Below, in pieces: positions 51,944-60,402 of a stretch of DNA of 64,000 nt (positions are counted from its first letter, which is position 1; each line of letters starts with the position of its first letter). This DNA comes from Bin16 sp965206315. GTDB taxonomy: Bacteria; Chloroflexota; Dehalococcoidia; Lucifugimonadales; Australimonadaceae. Both the position numbers and the translations under genes were made by a program. Below the pieces are notes generated by a model, which saw only the letters and a program-made list of their open reading frames with translations, made no database searches and was not told the DNA's origin. Location of the stretch: contig OZ242210.1 of the NCBI GenBank assembly GCA_965206315.1, positions 248,001-312,000 of the forward strand, given 5' to 3'.

Positions 51944-53280
51944 CGCGCCGCCTCCCCGAACGCGATCTCGCCGCCTGCGATGGTCATACGTACCCTGCCT
52001 CGCAGCGTCTGTCCTGCCAGCGGCGTGTTCTTCCCCTTGGACGCGAAGCGGCTCACGTCCACCGTCCAGCGCTCCTCCGGATCGAACAGCACGATGTCCG
52101 CCGGAGTGCCGACAGCCAGCGAGGCGAGGTTCGCAAAGCGCTCGCCCAGGACCGATGCCGGCCCTGTCGTGAGCCGCGCAACGAGCGTGGGCAGGTCTAT
52201 CGCGCCCGACCGCACGAGGCTCATCAGCGAGCCGAACGCCGTTTCGAGCGTGGAGATGCCAACGGCCGCCTCGTCGAACGGCGTCGCCTTATCCCCGAAC
52301 GTGTGGGGCGCGTGGTCGGTCGCCACTGCGTCTATCGTGCCGTCGCGCAGCCCCTCTACCAGCGCATCGCGGTCGGTGTGCGACCGCAGCGGAGGGCTGA
52401 CCTTGGCCTGGGTTTCATACGCGGCGAGCGTGAGCGATCCAGCTATGCCGTCCGCTGGGCCGTTCGCGCCGAGCACCCATTCGTCCGTCATCGTCAGGTG
52501 ATTGGGCGTTACCTCCGCCGTGACACGCAGCCCGCGACGCTTGGCCATGCGCACCATCTCGACGCCGCCCGCCGTGCTGACGTGTGCAACGTGGAAGTGC
52601 CCGCCGGTCAGGCCGAGCAGCGCGATGTCCCGCGCGACGAGCGATTCCTCCGCAGCCGACGGGTACCCTGCGAGCCCCAGCCGCGAGGCGACCGCTCCTT
52701 CGTGCATCCCCAGCCCCGCCGTGATGGAGTGGTCCTCGCAATGGTCCATCACCGGCAGGCCGAGCTCACCTGCATACAGCAGCGCCTTCTCCATCAGCAG
52801 GCCCGTCGCAACAGGGCTGCCGTCGTCCGTGAAGCCGACGACCCCCGCCCGCGCAAGCTCCTCCATGTCCGTCAGCTCGACGCCCTTGCGTCCGCTGGAG
52901 ACCGCGCCGAACGCCAGCACCCGGACGGGGCCCGCCTCGCGCGCGCGATGTGCGATGAAGTCGACGACCGCCGCCGTGTCTATCGCCGGCGACGTGTTCG
53001 GCATCGCGCAGACCGTCGTGAATCCTCCGGCTGCGGCCGCAGCGGTGCCCGTCTCGATCGACTCCTTGTCCTCGAAACCCGGCTCACGCAGGTGCGCGTG
53101 CAGGTCTATGAACCCTGGCGCCGCAACCAACCCCTTCCCGTCTACGACCAGCGCATTCGCGGGAGCCGTCTCCGGCGCATCCGCGATGACGCCGTCTAGC
53201 ATGAACAGGTCCCCCGTGCGGTCTGAGCCCGCGACCGGGTCGATGATCCGCGCGCCGGTGATGAGGATCGGTCTGCTCAC
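51940..53280 (-). CDS. pyrC: Dihydroorotase, type I
   Basis: This 446-residue zinc enzyme cyclises carbamoyl aspartate to dihydroorotate. Metal ligands appear in DLHAHLREPG (residue about 60), MDHCEDHSI, HVAHVSTAGG and the catalytic Asp in ATDHAPHTFGDK. The length and motifs are type I (class I dihydroorotase/hydantoinase), the form usually partnered with PyrB. It overlaps both neighbours by 4 bases. Confidence 0.95.
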   Translation of the reverse strand: MSRPILITGARIIDPVAGSDRTGDLFMLDGVIADAPETAPANALVVDGKGLVAAPGFIDLHAHLREPGFEDKESIETGTAAAAAGGFTTVCAMPNTSPAIDTAAVVDFIAHRAREAGPVRVLAFGAVSSGRKGVELTDMEELARAGVVGFTDDGSPVATGLLMEKALLYAGELGLPVMDHCEDHSITAGLGMHEGAVASRLGLAGYPSAAEESLVARDIALLGLTGGHFHVAHVSTAGGVEMVRMAKRRGLRVTAEVTPNHLTMTDEWVLGANGPADGIAGSLTLAAYETQAKVSPPLRSHTDRDALVEGLRDGTIDAVATDHAPHTFGDKATPFDEAAVGISTLETAFGSLMSLVRSGAIDLPTLVARLTTGPASVLGERFANLASLAVGTPADIVLFDPEERWTVDVSRFASKGKNTPLAGQTLRGRVRMTIAGGEIAFGEAAR

Positions 53281-54284
53281 TCGCTCGCCTCTTCCTGCCC
53301 GCCCGTGAGCAACTGGTAGAGCAGCGCCATCCGCACGGCGACGCCGTTCGTCACCTGCTCCTCGATCTGTGAGCCCGGTCCGTGCGCGAGCGACGACGCG
53401 ATCTCAACGCCCTCGTTCATCGGCCCGGGGTGCATGAGCAGCGCGCCGGGTTTCACCCTGCGGTAACGCGCCTCCGTGACCTGCCAGCGACGCGTGTACT
53501 CGCGCATGCTCGGCAGCATGCCTGCGCCCTGCCGCTCCTGCTGGATGCGCAGCGCTATCACCGCGTCCGCGTCCTCTATCGCGCGGTCGAGGTCGTGCTC
53601 GACGCTCACGCCGGGCAGACTCTCGTCGCCGCCGTGAAGCAGGTCGAGCGGGATCAGCGTTGGCGGGCCGCACAGCACGACCGAGGCGCCGAGCGCCTGC
53701 AGGCCGAACACGTCCGACCGCGCAACGCGGCTGTGCAGCACGTCGCCCACGATGACTACGCGCTTGCCCTCGAGTCCGCCGATGTGGTGGCGCATCGTCA
53801 TCAGGTCGAGCAGCGCCTGCGTGGGGTGCGCGTGACGCCCGTCGCCCGCGTTCACGACGCCCATCCGATGGAGGTTCCGAGCGAGGAAGTATGGCGCGCC
53901 GGAGTGCGGGCTGCGTATCACGATGAGGTCAGCGTGCATCGCCTGGAGCGTCAGCGCCGTGTTCAGCAGCGATTCGCCCTTCTCCGCGCTGCTGCCGGAG
54001 CCGCTGATGTTGATGACGTCCGCGCTCAACATCTTCCCGGCCTGCTCGAACGAGACGCGCGTCCGCGTGCTCGGCTCCAGGAACAGCGTCAGCACCACCT
54101 TCCCCCGGAGCGACGGCGCCTTCTTGATACTCCTGCTCAGCAGTTCGCGCATCGCGTCCGCCGAGTCCAACACCGCCGTTATCTCGTCCCGCGAGAAGTC
54201 GTCGAGGTCCAGCACGTGCCTGCGACGGTGCGGGGTCTCCGTCTGAGCGGCAGCCGTGCTCTGTTCCGTTGCGTGCGCCATCAT
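53277..54284 (-). CDS. pyrB: Aspartate carbamoyltransferase catalytic subunit
   Basis: This 335-residue enzyme joins carbamoyl phosphate and aspartate. Carbamoyl-phosphate loops are EPSTRTRVSFE and the Lys loop SGSGSSAEKGES. The aspartate-binding stretch is HPTQALLDLMT, with LMHPGPMNEGVE near the C-terminus. No pyrI gene is present. An N-terminal extension of about 20 residues precedes the fold. Two ATGs (54284 and 54281) overlap the pyrR TGA, giving coupled translation. Confidence 0.95.
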   Translation of the reverse strand: MMAHATEQSTAAAQTETPHRRRHVLDLDDFSRDEITAVLDSADAMRELLSRSIKKAPSLRGKVVLTLFLEPSTRTRVSFEQAGKMLSADVINISGSGSSAEKGESLLNTALTLQAMHADLIVIRSPHSGAPYFLARNLHRMGVVNAGDGRHAHPTQALLDLMTMRHHIGGLEGKRVVIVGDVLHSRVARSDVFGLQALGASVVLCGPPTLIPLDLLHGGDESLPGVSVEHDLDRAIEDADAVIALRIQQERQGAGMLPSMREYTRRWQVTEARYRRVKPGALLMHPGPMNEGVEIASSLAHGPGSQIEEQVTNGVAVRMALLYQLLTGGQEEASE

Positions 54285-54832
54285 GCCGGCACCGCCTTCA
54301 CGCGCTCCACGATCGCCACCTCTTCTACCCCGTCTATCTCAGTGACCCGCACCTCCACGATTTCGTCGAGCGACGTCGGAACGTTCTTCCCTACGTAGTC
54401 GGCCCTGATAGGAAGTTCGTGGTGCCCGCGGTCCACGAGCACGGCGAGCTGCACGATGCGCGGCCGCCCGAGGTCCATCAGTGCATTCAGTGCGGCGCGG
54501 ATGGTGCGGCCGGTGAACAGCACGTCGTCGACCAGCACCACCGCCTTCCCTTCGATGCCGGAGGGCAGCTCCGTGGGGCGTACGAGGGGTTGAGGACGGC
54601 TCGTGAGGTCGTCGCGGTACAGGTTGATGTCGAGCGCCCCGACCGGAACGCTCGCGTCCTCGAACGAGGCGACGGCATCGGCGATGCGCCGTGCGAGGGG
54701 CACTCCCCTGCGCCGGATCCCCACCAGTGTCAGTCCATCGAGTCCCTTGTTCGACTCAACGACCTCGTGCGCGATGCGCGTCAGCGCTCGCCGCATCTCC
54801 TCGCCGGTGAGGATGAGCCGTCCTTCTGCCAA
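54281..54832 (-). CDS. pyrR: Bifunctional pyr operon attenuator / uracil phosphoribosyltransferase PyrR
   Basis: This 183-residue protein binds pyr leader RNA when UMP is abundant and promotes termination; it also has UPRT activity. The motifs are MRRALTRIAHEVVE, GIRRRGVPLARRIA, and the PRPP loop VVLVDDVLFTGRTIRAAL. An open frame runs back to 54874 through the terminator, which cannot be coding. I choose TTG 54832, directly after the T-run, giving AEGRLILTGEEMRRAL and the normal family length. The likely ribosome site (AAGAGG) lies in the 3' arm of the terminator hairpin. Confidence 0.93.
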   Translation of the reverse strand: MAEGRLILTGEEMRRALTRIAHEVVESNKGLDGLTLVGIRRRGVPLARRIADAVASFEDASVPVGALDINLYRDDLTSRPQPLVRPTELPSGIEGKAVVLVDDVLFTGRTIRAALNALMDLGRPRIVQLAVLVDRGHHELPIRADYVGKNVPTSLDEIVEVRVTEIDGVEEVAIVERVKAVPA

Positions 54833-54833
54833 G

Positions 54834-54861
54834 AAAAAACCTCTTGCCCGCTGGCAAGAGG
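54834..54861 (-). terminator. Attenuator terminator of the pyr operon
   Basis: On the minus strand CCTCTTGCC, loop AGCG, GGCAAGAGG and TTTTTT form a 9-bp intrinsic terminator directly in front of the pyrR start. Confidence 0.88.
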
Positions 54862-54912
54862 TCTCGTCACACACTGGGGGTGAGGCACGCCCCGAGTCTC
54901 ACGATTCCTGAC

Positions 54913-54932
54913 CTTGCCAGCCTCACGGGACT
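54913..54932 (-). promoter_or_regulatory. PyrR RNA-binding loop and antiterminator strand
   Basis: The minus-strand RNA has AGUCCCGUGAGGCU (54932-54919). It matches the PyrR binding-loop consensus ARUCCNGNGAGGYU at every position. The next segment GCUGGCAAG (54921-54913) is exactly complementary to CUUGCCAGC in the terminator 5' arm (54858-54850), which gives the antiterminator. A TATACT (54977-54972) probably is the -10, giving a leader of about 130 bases. Confidence 0.85.
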
Positions 54933-55015
54933 GGATTTAAAGGTCGGTCGCGGTGCAACACCGCAACGCAGAGTATAGGACGTCGCCACCCCGCCGCGCA
55001 ACCGCCCCGGGCATC

Positions 55016-55165
55016 CGTCATTCCCGCACCGGCGGGAATCCAGAGTGACCGGGCAGGTCACGCGGCGGGGTGTGGTTCGAGGACAGCCTATCCCACCTCT
55101 CCCTCGGGGAGAGGTCGACGTGCTTGCGCGGCGGGTGAGGGTTGGAGGGGAGAGGGCTAGGGTGA
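55016..55165. repeat. REP-like palindrome plus dispersed CTCTCCC repeat
   Basis: 55016-55044 holds the CCCGC-N4-GCGGG palindrome seen at 1277. 55080-55165 is an inverted, near-identical relative of the repeat at 1060-1110 (CCTCTCC, GGAGAGG, GTCGACGTGC, CGCGGCGGGTGAGGGTT). There are no genes between the pyr leader and the LON-domain gene. Confidence 0.7.
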
Positions 55166-55177
55166 AGGTCGGCGTCC

Positions 55178-55837
55178 CTAGTTATCCGAGAACCCGTGCG
55201 AGGGACGGCGGCGACTGCGCCGCTCCAGCTGCTTGCGGGCGTCCTTCAGCAGCTCCAACTCGTCCCAGAGCCGATCGAACGCGGGCTGTTCCAGCAGCTT
55301 CTGCTGCACCGACAGATTGCCCTGGAATATCTGCGCCACCTGGTAGGAGAGCACCTCCGGGTCGTCCGGGAAGTTGACCTCCCGTACGTAGCCGCCGCGC
55401 GAGGCGACCAGCTGCCGCACGAACGAGGCCGCGTCGAAGCGCACGTTCTCGACCAGAGACGGGTCCACCATCTCGTGGCTGTCGTCTTGAAGGTATTCCA
55501 CCTCGGCAGCGAGGTAGGCGTTGTCGCGCAGGAACTCCCGCACCTTGAAGCGCCGGCCGCCGACCGCAACGACGCTCAACCGTCCGCCTCCTGCCTCGCT
55601 CGTCGTCATGATGTGAGCCGTTGTGCCGGTCTCGAACGGGGTCACCTCGTTAGTCCCCACCTCGCCGCCTTCCTTGAGCAGCAGCACGCCGAACGGTTCG
55701 TCGTTCGCCAGGCACTCGTCGGTCAGTTGAAGGTAGCGCGGCTCGAACACGATGAGCGGCAGCTCCATCCCCGGGTACAGGACGACAGCCTGGAGGGGAA
55801 AGAGACGGAGGTAACCGGTTTCAGCGTTCTCGGCCAT
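55178..55837 (-). CDS. LON substrate-binding-domain protein
   Basis: This 219-residue protein consists of the N-terminal LON domain alone, without AAA+ or protease parts. It has RLFPLQAVVLYPGMELPLIVFEPRY, a TGTTAHI strand and GGRRFKVREF. A helical C-terminus ends in an Arg-rich tail. Stand-alone LON domain proteins are common and may bind misfolded proteins; their role is not fixed. TACACT lies six bases before the ATG, with no Shine-Dalgarno. Confidence 0.85.
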   Translation of the reverse strand: MAENAETGYLRLFPLQAVVLYPGMELPLIVFEPRYLQLTDECLANDEPFGVLLLKEGGEVGTNEVTPFETGTTAHIMTTSEAGGGRLSVVAVGGRRFKVREFLRDNAYLAAEVEYLQDDSHEMVDPSLVENVRFDAASFVRQLVASRGGYVREVNFPDDPEVLSYQVAQIFQGNLSVQQKLLEQPAFDRLWDELELLKDARKQLERRSRRRPSHGFSDN

Positions 55838-55843
55838 GCGCAG

Positions 55844-55849
55844 AGTGTA
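55844..55849 (-). promoter_or_regulatory. Putative leaderless -10 element of the LON-domain gene
   Basis: TACACT, then CTGCGC, then ATG 55837 on the minus strand. Confidence 0.45.
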
Positions 55850-55887
55850 CAGACGCAGCCTCGTGCGTCAACCGCCACGTCCCCGGA

Positions 55888-57306
55888 TCACGGGTCCCCG
55901 ACCGTACGGATATTGATGTCGTTCGGTATGCCGCCCGCGCCGATGCGCGTCGCTCCGAAAACGACGACACGATCGCCGGGGGCGACTGCGCCGCGTTCGC
56001 GGAGCGTGGAGAACGCCTGCAGCACGCGCGCCTCGGTCCGGTCGGAGAGGTCCGCGTGGATGGGGCGCACGCCGTAATAGAGCGCCAGCCCGTTGCAGAC
56101 CGCGGGGTCAGGCGTGAATGCGTAGACGGGAGCCCTTGGCCGCAGGTGCGAGATCGTCTTCGCCGTGTGGCCGGACTGCGTGAACACCACCAGCGCCTCG
56201 GCCCGCAGCTGCTCCGCTACGAAACGCGCGGCTTCGGCCATCGCGTGGGACTCGTCGTGTGGATGCTTGACGTGGAACGGTGTCTCGGCCGTCTCCGCCT
56301 GCAACGCGATGCGGCCCATCGTCGCTATGGCTTCCACGGGATACTGCCCGATAGCCGTCTCCTCCGAGAGCATCACCGCGTCCGTGCCGTCGAGGATCGC
56401 GTTGGCGACGTCGCTCGCTTCCGCCCTCGTCGGGACGGGACTGTCCATCATCGACCCCAGCATCTGGGTAGCCGTGATGACCGGCTTCCCTGCCTCGTTC
56501 GCCTTGCTGATGATGAGTTTCTGCAGCAGTGGCACCCGCTCCGGTGACACCTCCACGCCGAGGTCGCCCCGCGCGACCATGATGCCGTCCGATTCTTCGA
56601 TGATCTCATCGAGGTACTCGATCGCCATCGGATGCTCGATCTTCGAGATGATGGGCGACGCTGAGCGCATCTTCTGCAGCAGCTCCCGGCAGGAGCGCAC
56701 GTCGTCGCCGCTGCGGACGAAACTCATCGCGACGTAGTCCACGCCGATGAACACGCCGTAAGCCAGGTCCTTCCGGTCCTTCTCGGTGAGCGGATCGGCC
56801 GTAACCCTGGAGTCGGGCAGGTTGACTCCCTTGTGCGACGTCAGCACGCCGCCTGCAACGACGGATGCGCGCAGGTCGCTGCCGTTCACTTCGGCGACGC
56901 GCAACACCAGGTTCCCGTCCGCTATGAGGATGCGGTCGCCCCGGCTGACGTCGCTAGCGAGCCGGGGGTACGGGATCGCAACCGAGCCGTGCGTGGTTGG
57001 CACGTCCTCGGACACGACGCGCACCACCTCCCCCGATGTGAGCCGGACACCGTCGGGGTCCTCCACAACGCTTGTGCGCAGACGCGGCCCCTGGATGTCC
57101 TGCATCAGGGCGACGGTGCGCCCGATCTCATGGCTGATCGCCTTGATGCGCGGAACGGTCTGCTCCAGTTCCGCATGCGTGGCGTGCGAGAAGTTGAGTC
57201 GGAAGACGTCCACCCCTGCCGCGATGGCCTGCCGCAGATGCTCATCCGAGGCGACCGCAGGCCCCAGCGTGGCGACGATCTTGGTGTGGCGCGGAAATCC
57301 GTTCAT
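55888..57306 (-). CDS. pyk: Pyruvate kinase
   Basis: This 472-residue glycolytic enzyme converts phosphoenolpyruvate and ADP to pyruvate and ATP. It starts RHTKIVATLGPA, has the substrate/metal site NFSHATHAE, the catalytic Lys region IISKIEHPMAIEYLDEII, GIMVARGDLGVE, ATQMLGSM and the C-terminal regulatory domain ending FGATRIGAGG. I choose ATG 57306, eight bases after a TATCAT element; an ATG two codons earlier and a longer frame to 57348 are less likely. Confidence 0.94.
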   Translation of the reverse strand: MNGFPRHTKIVATLGPAVASDEHLRQAIAAGVDVFRLNFSHATHAELEQTVPRIKAISHEIGRTVALMQDIQGPRLRTSVVEDPDGVRLTSGEVVRVVSEDVPTTHGSVAIPYPRLASDVSRGDRILIADGNLVLRVAEVNGSDLRASVVAGGVLTSHKGVNLPDSRVTADPLTEKDRKDLAYGVFIGVDYVAMSFVRSGDDVRSCRELLQKMRSASPIISKIEHPMAIEYLDEIIEESDGIMVARGDLGVEVSPERVPLLQKLIISKANEAGKPVITATQMLGSMMDSPVPTRAEASDVANAILDGTDAVMLSEETAIGQYPVEAIATMGRIALQAETAETPFHVKHPHDESHAMAEAARFVAEQLRAEALVVFTQSGHTAKTISHLRPRAPVYAFTPDPAVCNGLALYYGVRPIHADLSDRTEARVLQAFSTLRERGAVAPGDRVVVFGATRIGAGGIPNDINIRTVGDP

Positions 57307-57884
57307 GCGCATAGATGATAGCCCCCGCCGGTTCCCATCAGGAACCACCTAACTGTGACATCCGCCCCTTACGCGGTCGCCCCTGCCTCCGCTACGCTGG
57401 ACGCATGGCTTTCCCGCAGACCCGACCTATAGACCGCGTCTATGGCTCGCAGCCCCACCCATCGACAGCGCCTATGGCTTGGGCTCGAACTTTTCAAAAC
57501 AATGGCATTGTTGACATTCTTGATACTCCGAAGCCCGGGAAGCAGGCCACGGCCATGAAACAGGCTCGATCAAGGATCTCAAGGATGCCAAACGCGGTGA
57601 CCGTTTCACTCGTGATGGACCGATCAAGGATGCCAGCTATGGGGCAGGTTGGCATTCTTGATCCGGCCCGCCCCATCCGCCTGGACCTGCACGGGGTACA
57701 GGCAAGCCGCAGGCCGACGTACCACCGAACACTGTTAGTGGGATTAGGCGATGGATGTGGTAAAGTTGCGCAAGGATGGCGCATCCCGTTGAGCATCCGC
57801 CCCGAGTGCGATGCGCCATGATTCGGGTAAGGCCGCTATCGGCGCGCTCCCCGCATCATCATGACATACACGGAGGGAGAGCAC
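57307..57884. promoter_or_regulatory. Repeat-rich regulatory gap before the SdhABE-type operon
   Basis: No supported gene lies here. Four copies of TTGRCATYCTTGAT occur: 57511-57524, 57579-57591 (inverted), 57623-57636 (inverted) and 57649-57662. The last two form a 14-bp imperfect inverted repeat with a 14-base loop. AACAATGGCATTGTT at 57499-57513 is a perfect palindrome. ATGGCGCATC (57776-57785) and GATGCGCCAT (57810-57819) can pair in the leader. Confidence 0.55.
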
Positions 57885-59396
57885 ATGTATGACGTGCTCG
57901 TCGTTGGCGGCGGGATAGCCGGGCTCCGCGCCGCGGAAGCGGCGAAGGGAGCAGGCGCGTCGGTCGCGCTGATTACCCAGTCGCACCCCACCCGCAGTTA
58001 CTCGGTTACCGTGCAGGACGGCATCAACGCGCCGGAAAGCCCGGAGGGGCGTGACAGCCACGTCAGCGAAACGCTGGCAGCGGGCGCGGGACTGAACGTC
58101 GCATCGGTGGTCGAGAGCGTCTGCCGCGAGGCGGCGGGCCTCGTCGAGGAGCTCGACCGGATGGGCGTGCCCTTCAACCGCGTCGGCTCCGTCATAGACC
58201 GGGCCAGCGTCTCCGGCGACGGTAGCTCCCGGACTGTCTACGTCAACGACATAACCGGCCTCGCGGTCACACAGACCCTGTGGGAGCAGGCCATCGGCGC
58301 CGGCGTGGACATCTACGAAGAGTGGATCGTCCTCTCGCTGGTCATAGAGAACGGAGAATGTGCGGGAGTCGTCGCGCTCCAACTCGCCACCGGTGAGGTG
58401 GAGCCCTTCCGTGCGAAGGGCGTCGTGCTCGCGACCGGCGGGCCGCGCCGCGCATTCGAACCCAGCACTGCATCCCTGCTTTGCAGCGGCTCCGGCATCG
58501 CGCTGGCGTACAGGGCCGGTGCAGCGCTCGCGGACATGGAGTTCGTCCAGTACTACCCCGCGGTGCTGAACGGCAGCCACCTCGCCCTCTCCCCGCTCCT
58601 GCTTGGAGCTGGCGCGGCACTGGAGGATGGCAACCTCCGGCTCAACGGCGCTCTGGACGACGCGCAGGTGGAGGCCCGGTTCCCCGACACGCTGCACCGC
58701 GTGGAAGCGCTCTCTGGCGTCAACATGCTCAGGGAGCCCGCGCCGGTGCATTCCGCGATGTCCCGGCTGCTCGGCGGCATCGACGTAACGGTGCAGGGGG
58801 AGTCGTCTCTGGCAGGGCTCTTCGCGGCCGGTGAGTGTGCGGGCAACGGTTTCCACGGCGCGCAGGGGTTGGACGGCAACTTCCTCCTCGCGTCGATCGC
58901 CTCCGGCAAGAGTGCCGGGCTGGCGGCAGCGGCGCAGGTACGCCCGTTCGGCGACAGCGCGGTTGGCGAGCAGGCCGCGGGCGCTGTGCGCTCGGAGTTG
59001 GACGCCGCGCTGGGCCGTCCCGGCGGCGCGCCCGTCGCCGCCCTGCGAAGCGAGCTTGCTTCGCTCATGCATGAGAAGGTCGGCGAGAGCCGCAACGCCG
59101 GTGGCCTGAACGAGGCCCTCCAGCGCATCCGGGCGATGCGCGAGGAGCACGCCCAACTCGGCGCGGGCTCCAGTGCCCGCGACTACAACTTCGGTCTCGT
59201 CCAGTACCTCGAACTGGGAGCGCTGCTGGACGTCGCGGAAGCCATCGCCGTCAGCGCCTCGGAGCGCACCGAGAGCCGTGGCGTACACCAACGGACCGAC
59301 CACCCGAAACAGGACGACGCTCAGAGCACCCGCCTCCAAGTCACGAAGGGCGAGAGTGGAGCGCAGGTGAGCAGGGAGACCACGCCCGCCTCGTAG
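57885..59396 (+). CDS. SdhA/FrdA-like flavoprotein subunit
   Basis: This 503-residue protein is related to the catalytic subunit of succinate dehydrogenase/fumarate reductase. The FAD-binding start is YDVLVVGGGIAGLRAAEAA. The segment that normally carries the covalent-FAD His (SHT-AAQGG) reads TRSYSVTVQDGI, with Tyr39 in its place. The active-site stretch is APVHSAMSRLLGGIDV, and GLFAAGECAGNGFHGAQGLDGN follows. It is shorter than usual (about 570-600). GGAGGGAGA precedes ATG 57885. It is first in a three-gene set with an iron-sulfur and an HdrB-type subunit. Confidence 0.83.
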   Translation: MYDVLVVGGGIAGLRAAEAAKGAGASVALITQSHPTRSYSVTVQDGINAPESPEGRDSHVSETLAAGAGLNVASVVESVCREAAGLVEELDRMGVPFNRVGSVIDRASVSGDGSSRTVYVNDITGLAVTQTLWEQAIGAGVDIYEEWIVLSLVIENGECAGVVALQLATGEVEPFRAKGVVLATGGPRRAFEPSTASLLCSGSGIALAYRAGAALADMEFVQYYPAVLNGSHLALSPLLLGAGAALEDGNLRLNGALDDAQVEARFPDTLHRVEALSGVNMLREPAPVHSAMSRLLGGIDVTVQGESSLAGLFAAGECAGNGFHGAQGLDGNFLLASIASGKSAGLAAAAQVRPFGDSAVGEQAAGAVRSELDAALGRPGGAPVAALRSELASLMHEKVGESRNAGGLNEALQRIRAMREEHAQLGAGSSARDYNFGLVQYLELGALLDVAEAIAVSASERTESRGVHQRTDHPKQDDAQSTRLQVTKGESGAQVSRETTPAS

Positions 59397-59436
59397 GGGC
59401 GTAGCGAGCGGAGATCCGCAGAGAGGAGACGCGCAG

Positions 59437-60402
59437 ATGGAGATCACCTTCAAGTTCCAGCGCGGAGGCACGCGGGCACAGCCCGAGTACGTCGACTACC
59501 AGATAGACGTGCCGCCTGAGATGACCGTCTTCGACGCGCTCGTGGCCGTGCGCGAGACCCAGGACGGCACGCTCGCGTTCCGGGGCAACTGTTCCGTCGG
59601 CTTCTGCGGCGACTGCACCCTGAGCGTCAACGGCGCGCAGAAGGTCACCTGCCTCGTCACCGTCGGCAAGACGCAGAAGGACGGCGTCATCACCGTCCAG
59701 CCCATCCGGTACGCGCCGGTGGAGAAAGACGTGATGCACGACATGCGGAAGTTCCTCTGGGACAAGGTGGACGTCTTCGCCAAGGGCGTCGTTCCCAACG
59801 GCGGCCACCCGGTTACGGACGAGGAACTGCGTCCCGTCCGTAAGGCGATGCGCTGCACCACCTGCGGTCTCTGTGACGAGGGGTGCACGGTGATCGACGT
59901 GAACCTCGACTTCTACGGCCCTGCCGCTCTCACCAAGCTTTACCGCTTCGCGTTCGACCCCCGCGACGGCATCACCGCCGAGCGGCTGCGACAGGGCAGC
60001 GAGATCCACGGCATCTGGGACTGCGTGCACTGCTGGGAGGCGACCGAGCACTGCCCGTTCGGCCTCGAGCCCACCCACCTCATCATGGACACGCGGGACC
60101 GCGCCATCGCGCACGGCATCAAGTCCGGCTACGGCAACAAGATGCTGGAGCGCCACTACGACGCGTTCGAGGAGTCCATCTCCCGCAAGGGCTGGCTCGA
60201 CGAGCGCTCCGTCGCACTGCAGACCTACGGCGGCCTCATCAAAGGCGGAATCAAGACGCTCCCGCTCGGCCTTCGCGCCCTCCGGAAGGGGAAGGCAACC
60301 CTGAAACCCCACTACAAGCGGCCGGGCGCTGACCGGATACGCAAGATATTTGACCGATACAACCGCTCCAACGCGGGTCTGCGAAAGGAGAAGCAGCGAT
60401 GA
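59437..60402 (+). CDS. SdhB/FrdB-like iron-sulfur subunit
   Basis: This 321-residue electron-transfer subunit has an N-terminal [2Fe-2S] ferredoxin domain (CSVGFCGDC, later C). The C-terminal helical domain has CTTCGLCDEGC and CVHCWEATEHCPFG for the [4Fe-4S] and [3Fe-4S] centres. It is about 80 residues longer than typical SdhB, with a basic C-terminal tail. It links the flavoprotein to the CCG-domain subunit encoded next (4-base overlap). Confidence 0.88.
   Translation: MEITFKFQRGGTRAQPEYVDYQIDVPPEMTVFDALVAVRETQDGTLAFRGNCSVGFCGDCTLSVNGAQKVTCLVTVGKTQKDGVITVQPIRYAPVEKDVMHDMRKFLWDKVDVFAKGVVPNGGHPVTDEELRPVRKAMRCTTCGLCDEGCTVIDVNLDFYGPAALTKLYRFAFDPRDGITAERLRQGSEIHGIWDCVHCWEATEHCPFGLEPTHLIMDTRDRAIAHGIKSGYGNKMLERHYDAFEESISRKGWLDERSVALQTYGGLIKGGIKTLPLGLRALRKGKATLKPHYKRPGADRIRKIFDRYNRSNAGLRKEKQR

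Noticed and set aside
54833..54874. Upstream extension of pyrR to 54874
   Set aside because: The extension would translate the intrinsic terminator hairpin and U-run; family length fits the TTG start at 54832.
57315..57821. 168-codon plus-strand frame in the gap before the SdhA-like gene
   Set aside because: It spans inverted repeats and palindromes, has no family features and no ribosome site.
57744..59471. 575-codon frame on the minus strand opposite the SdhA-like gene
   Set aside because: No motifs and no start signals, while the plus-strand flavoprotein has clear FAD motifs.
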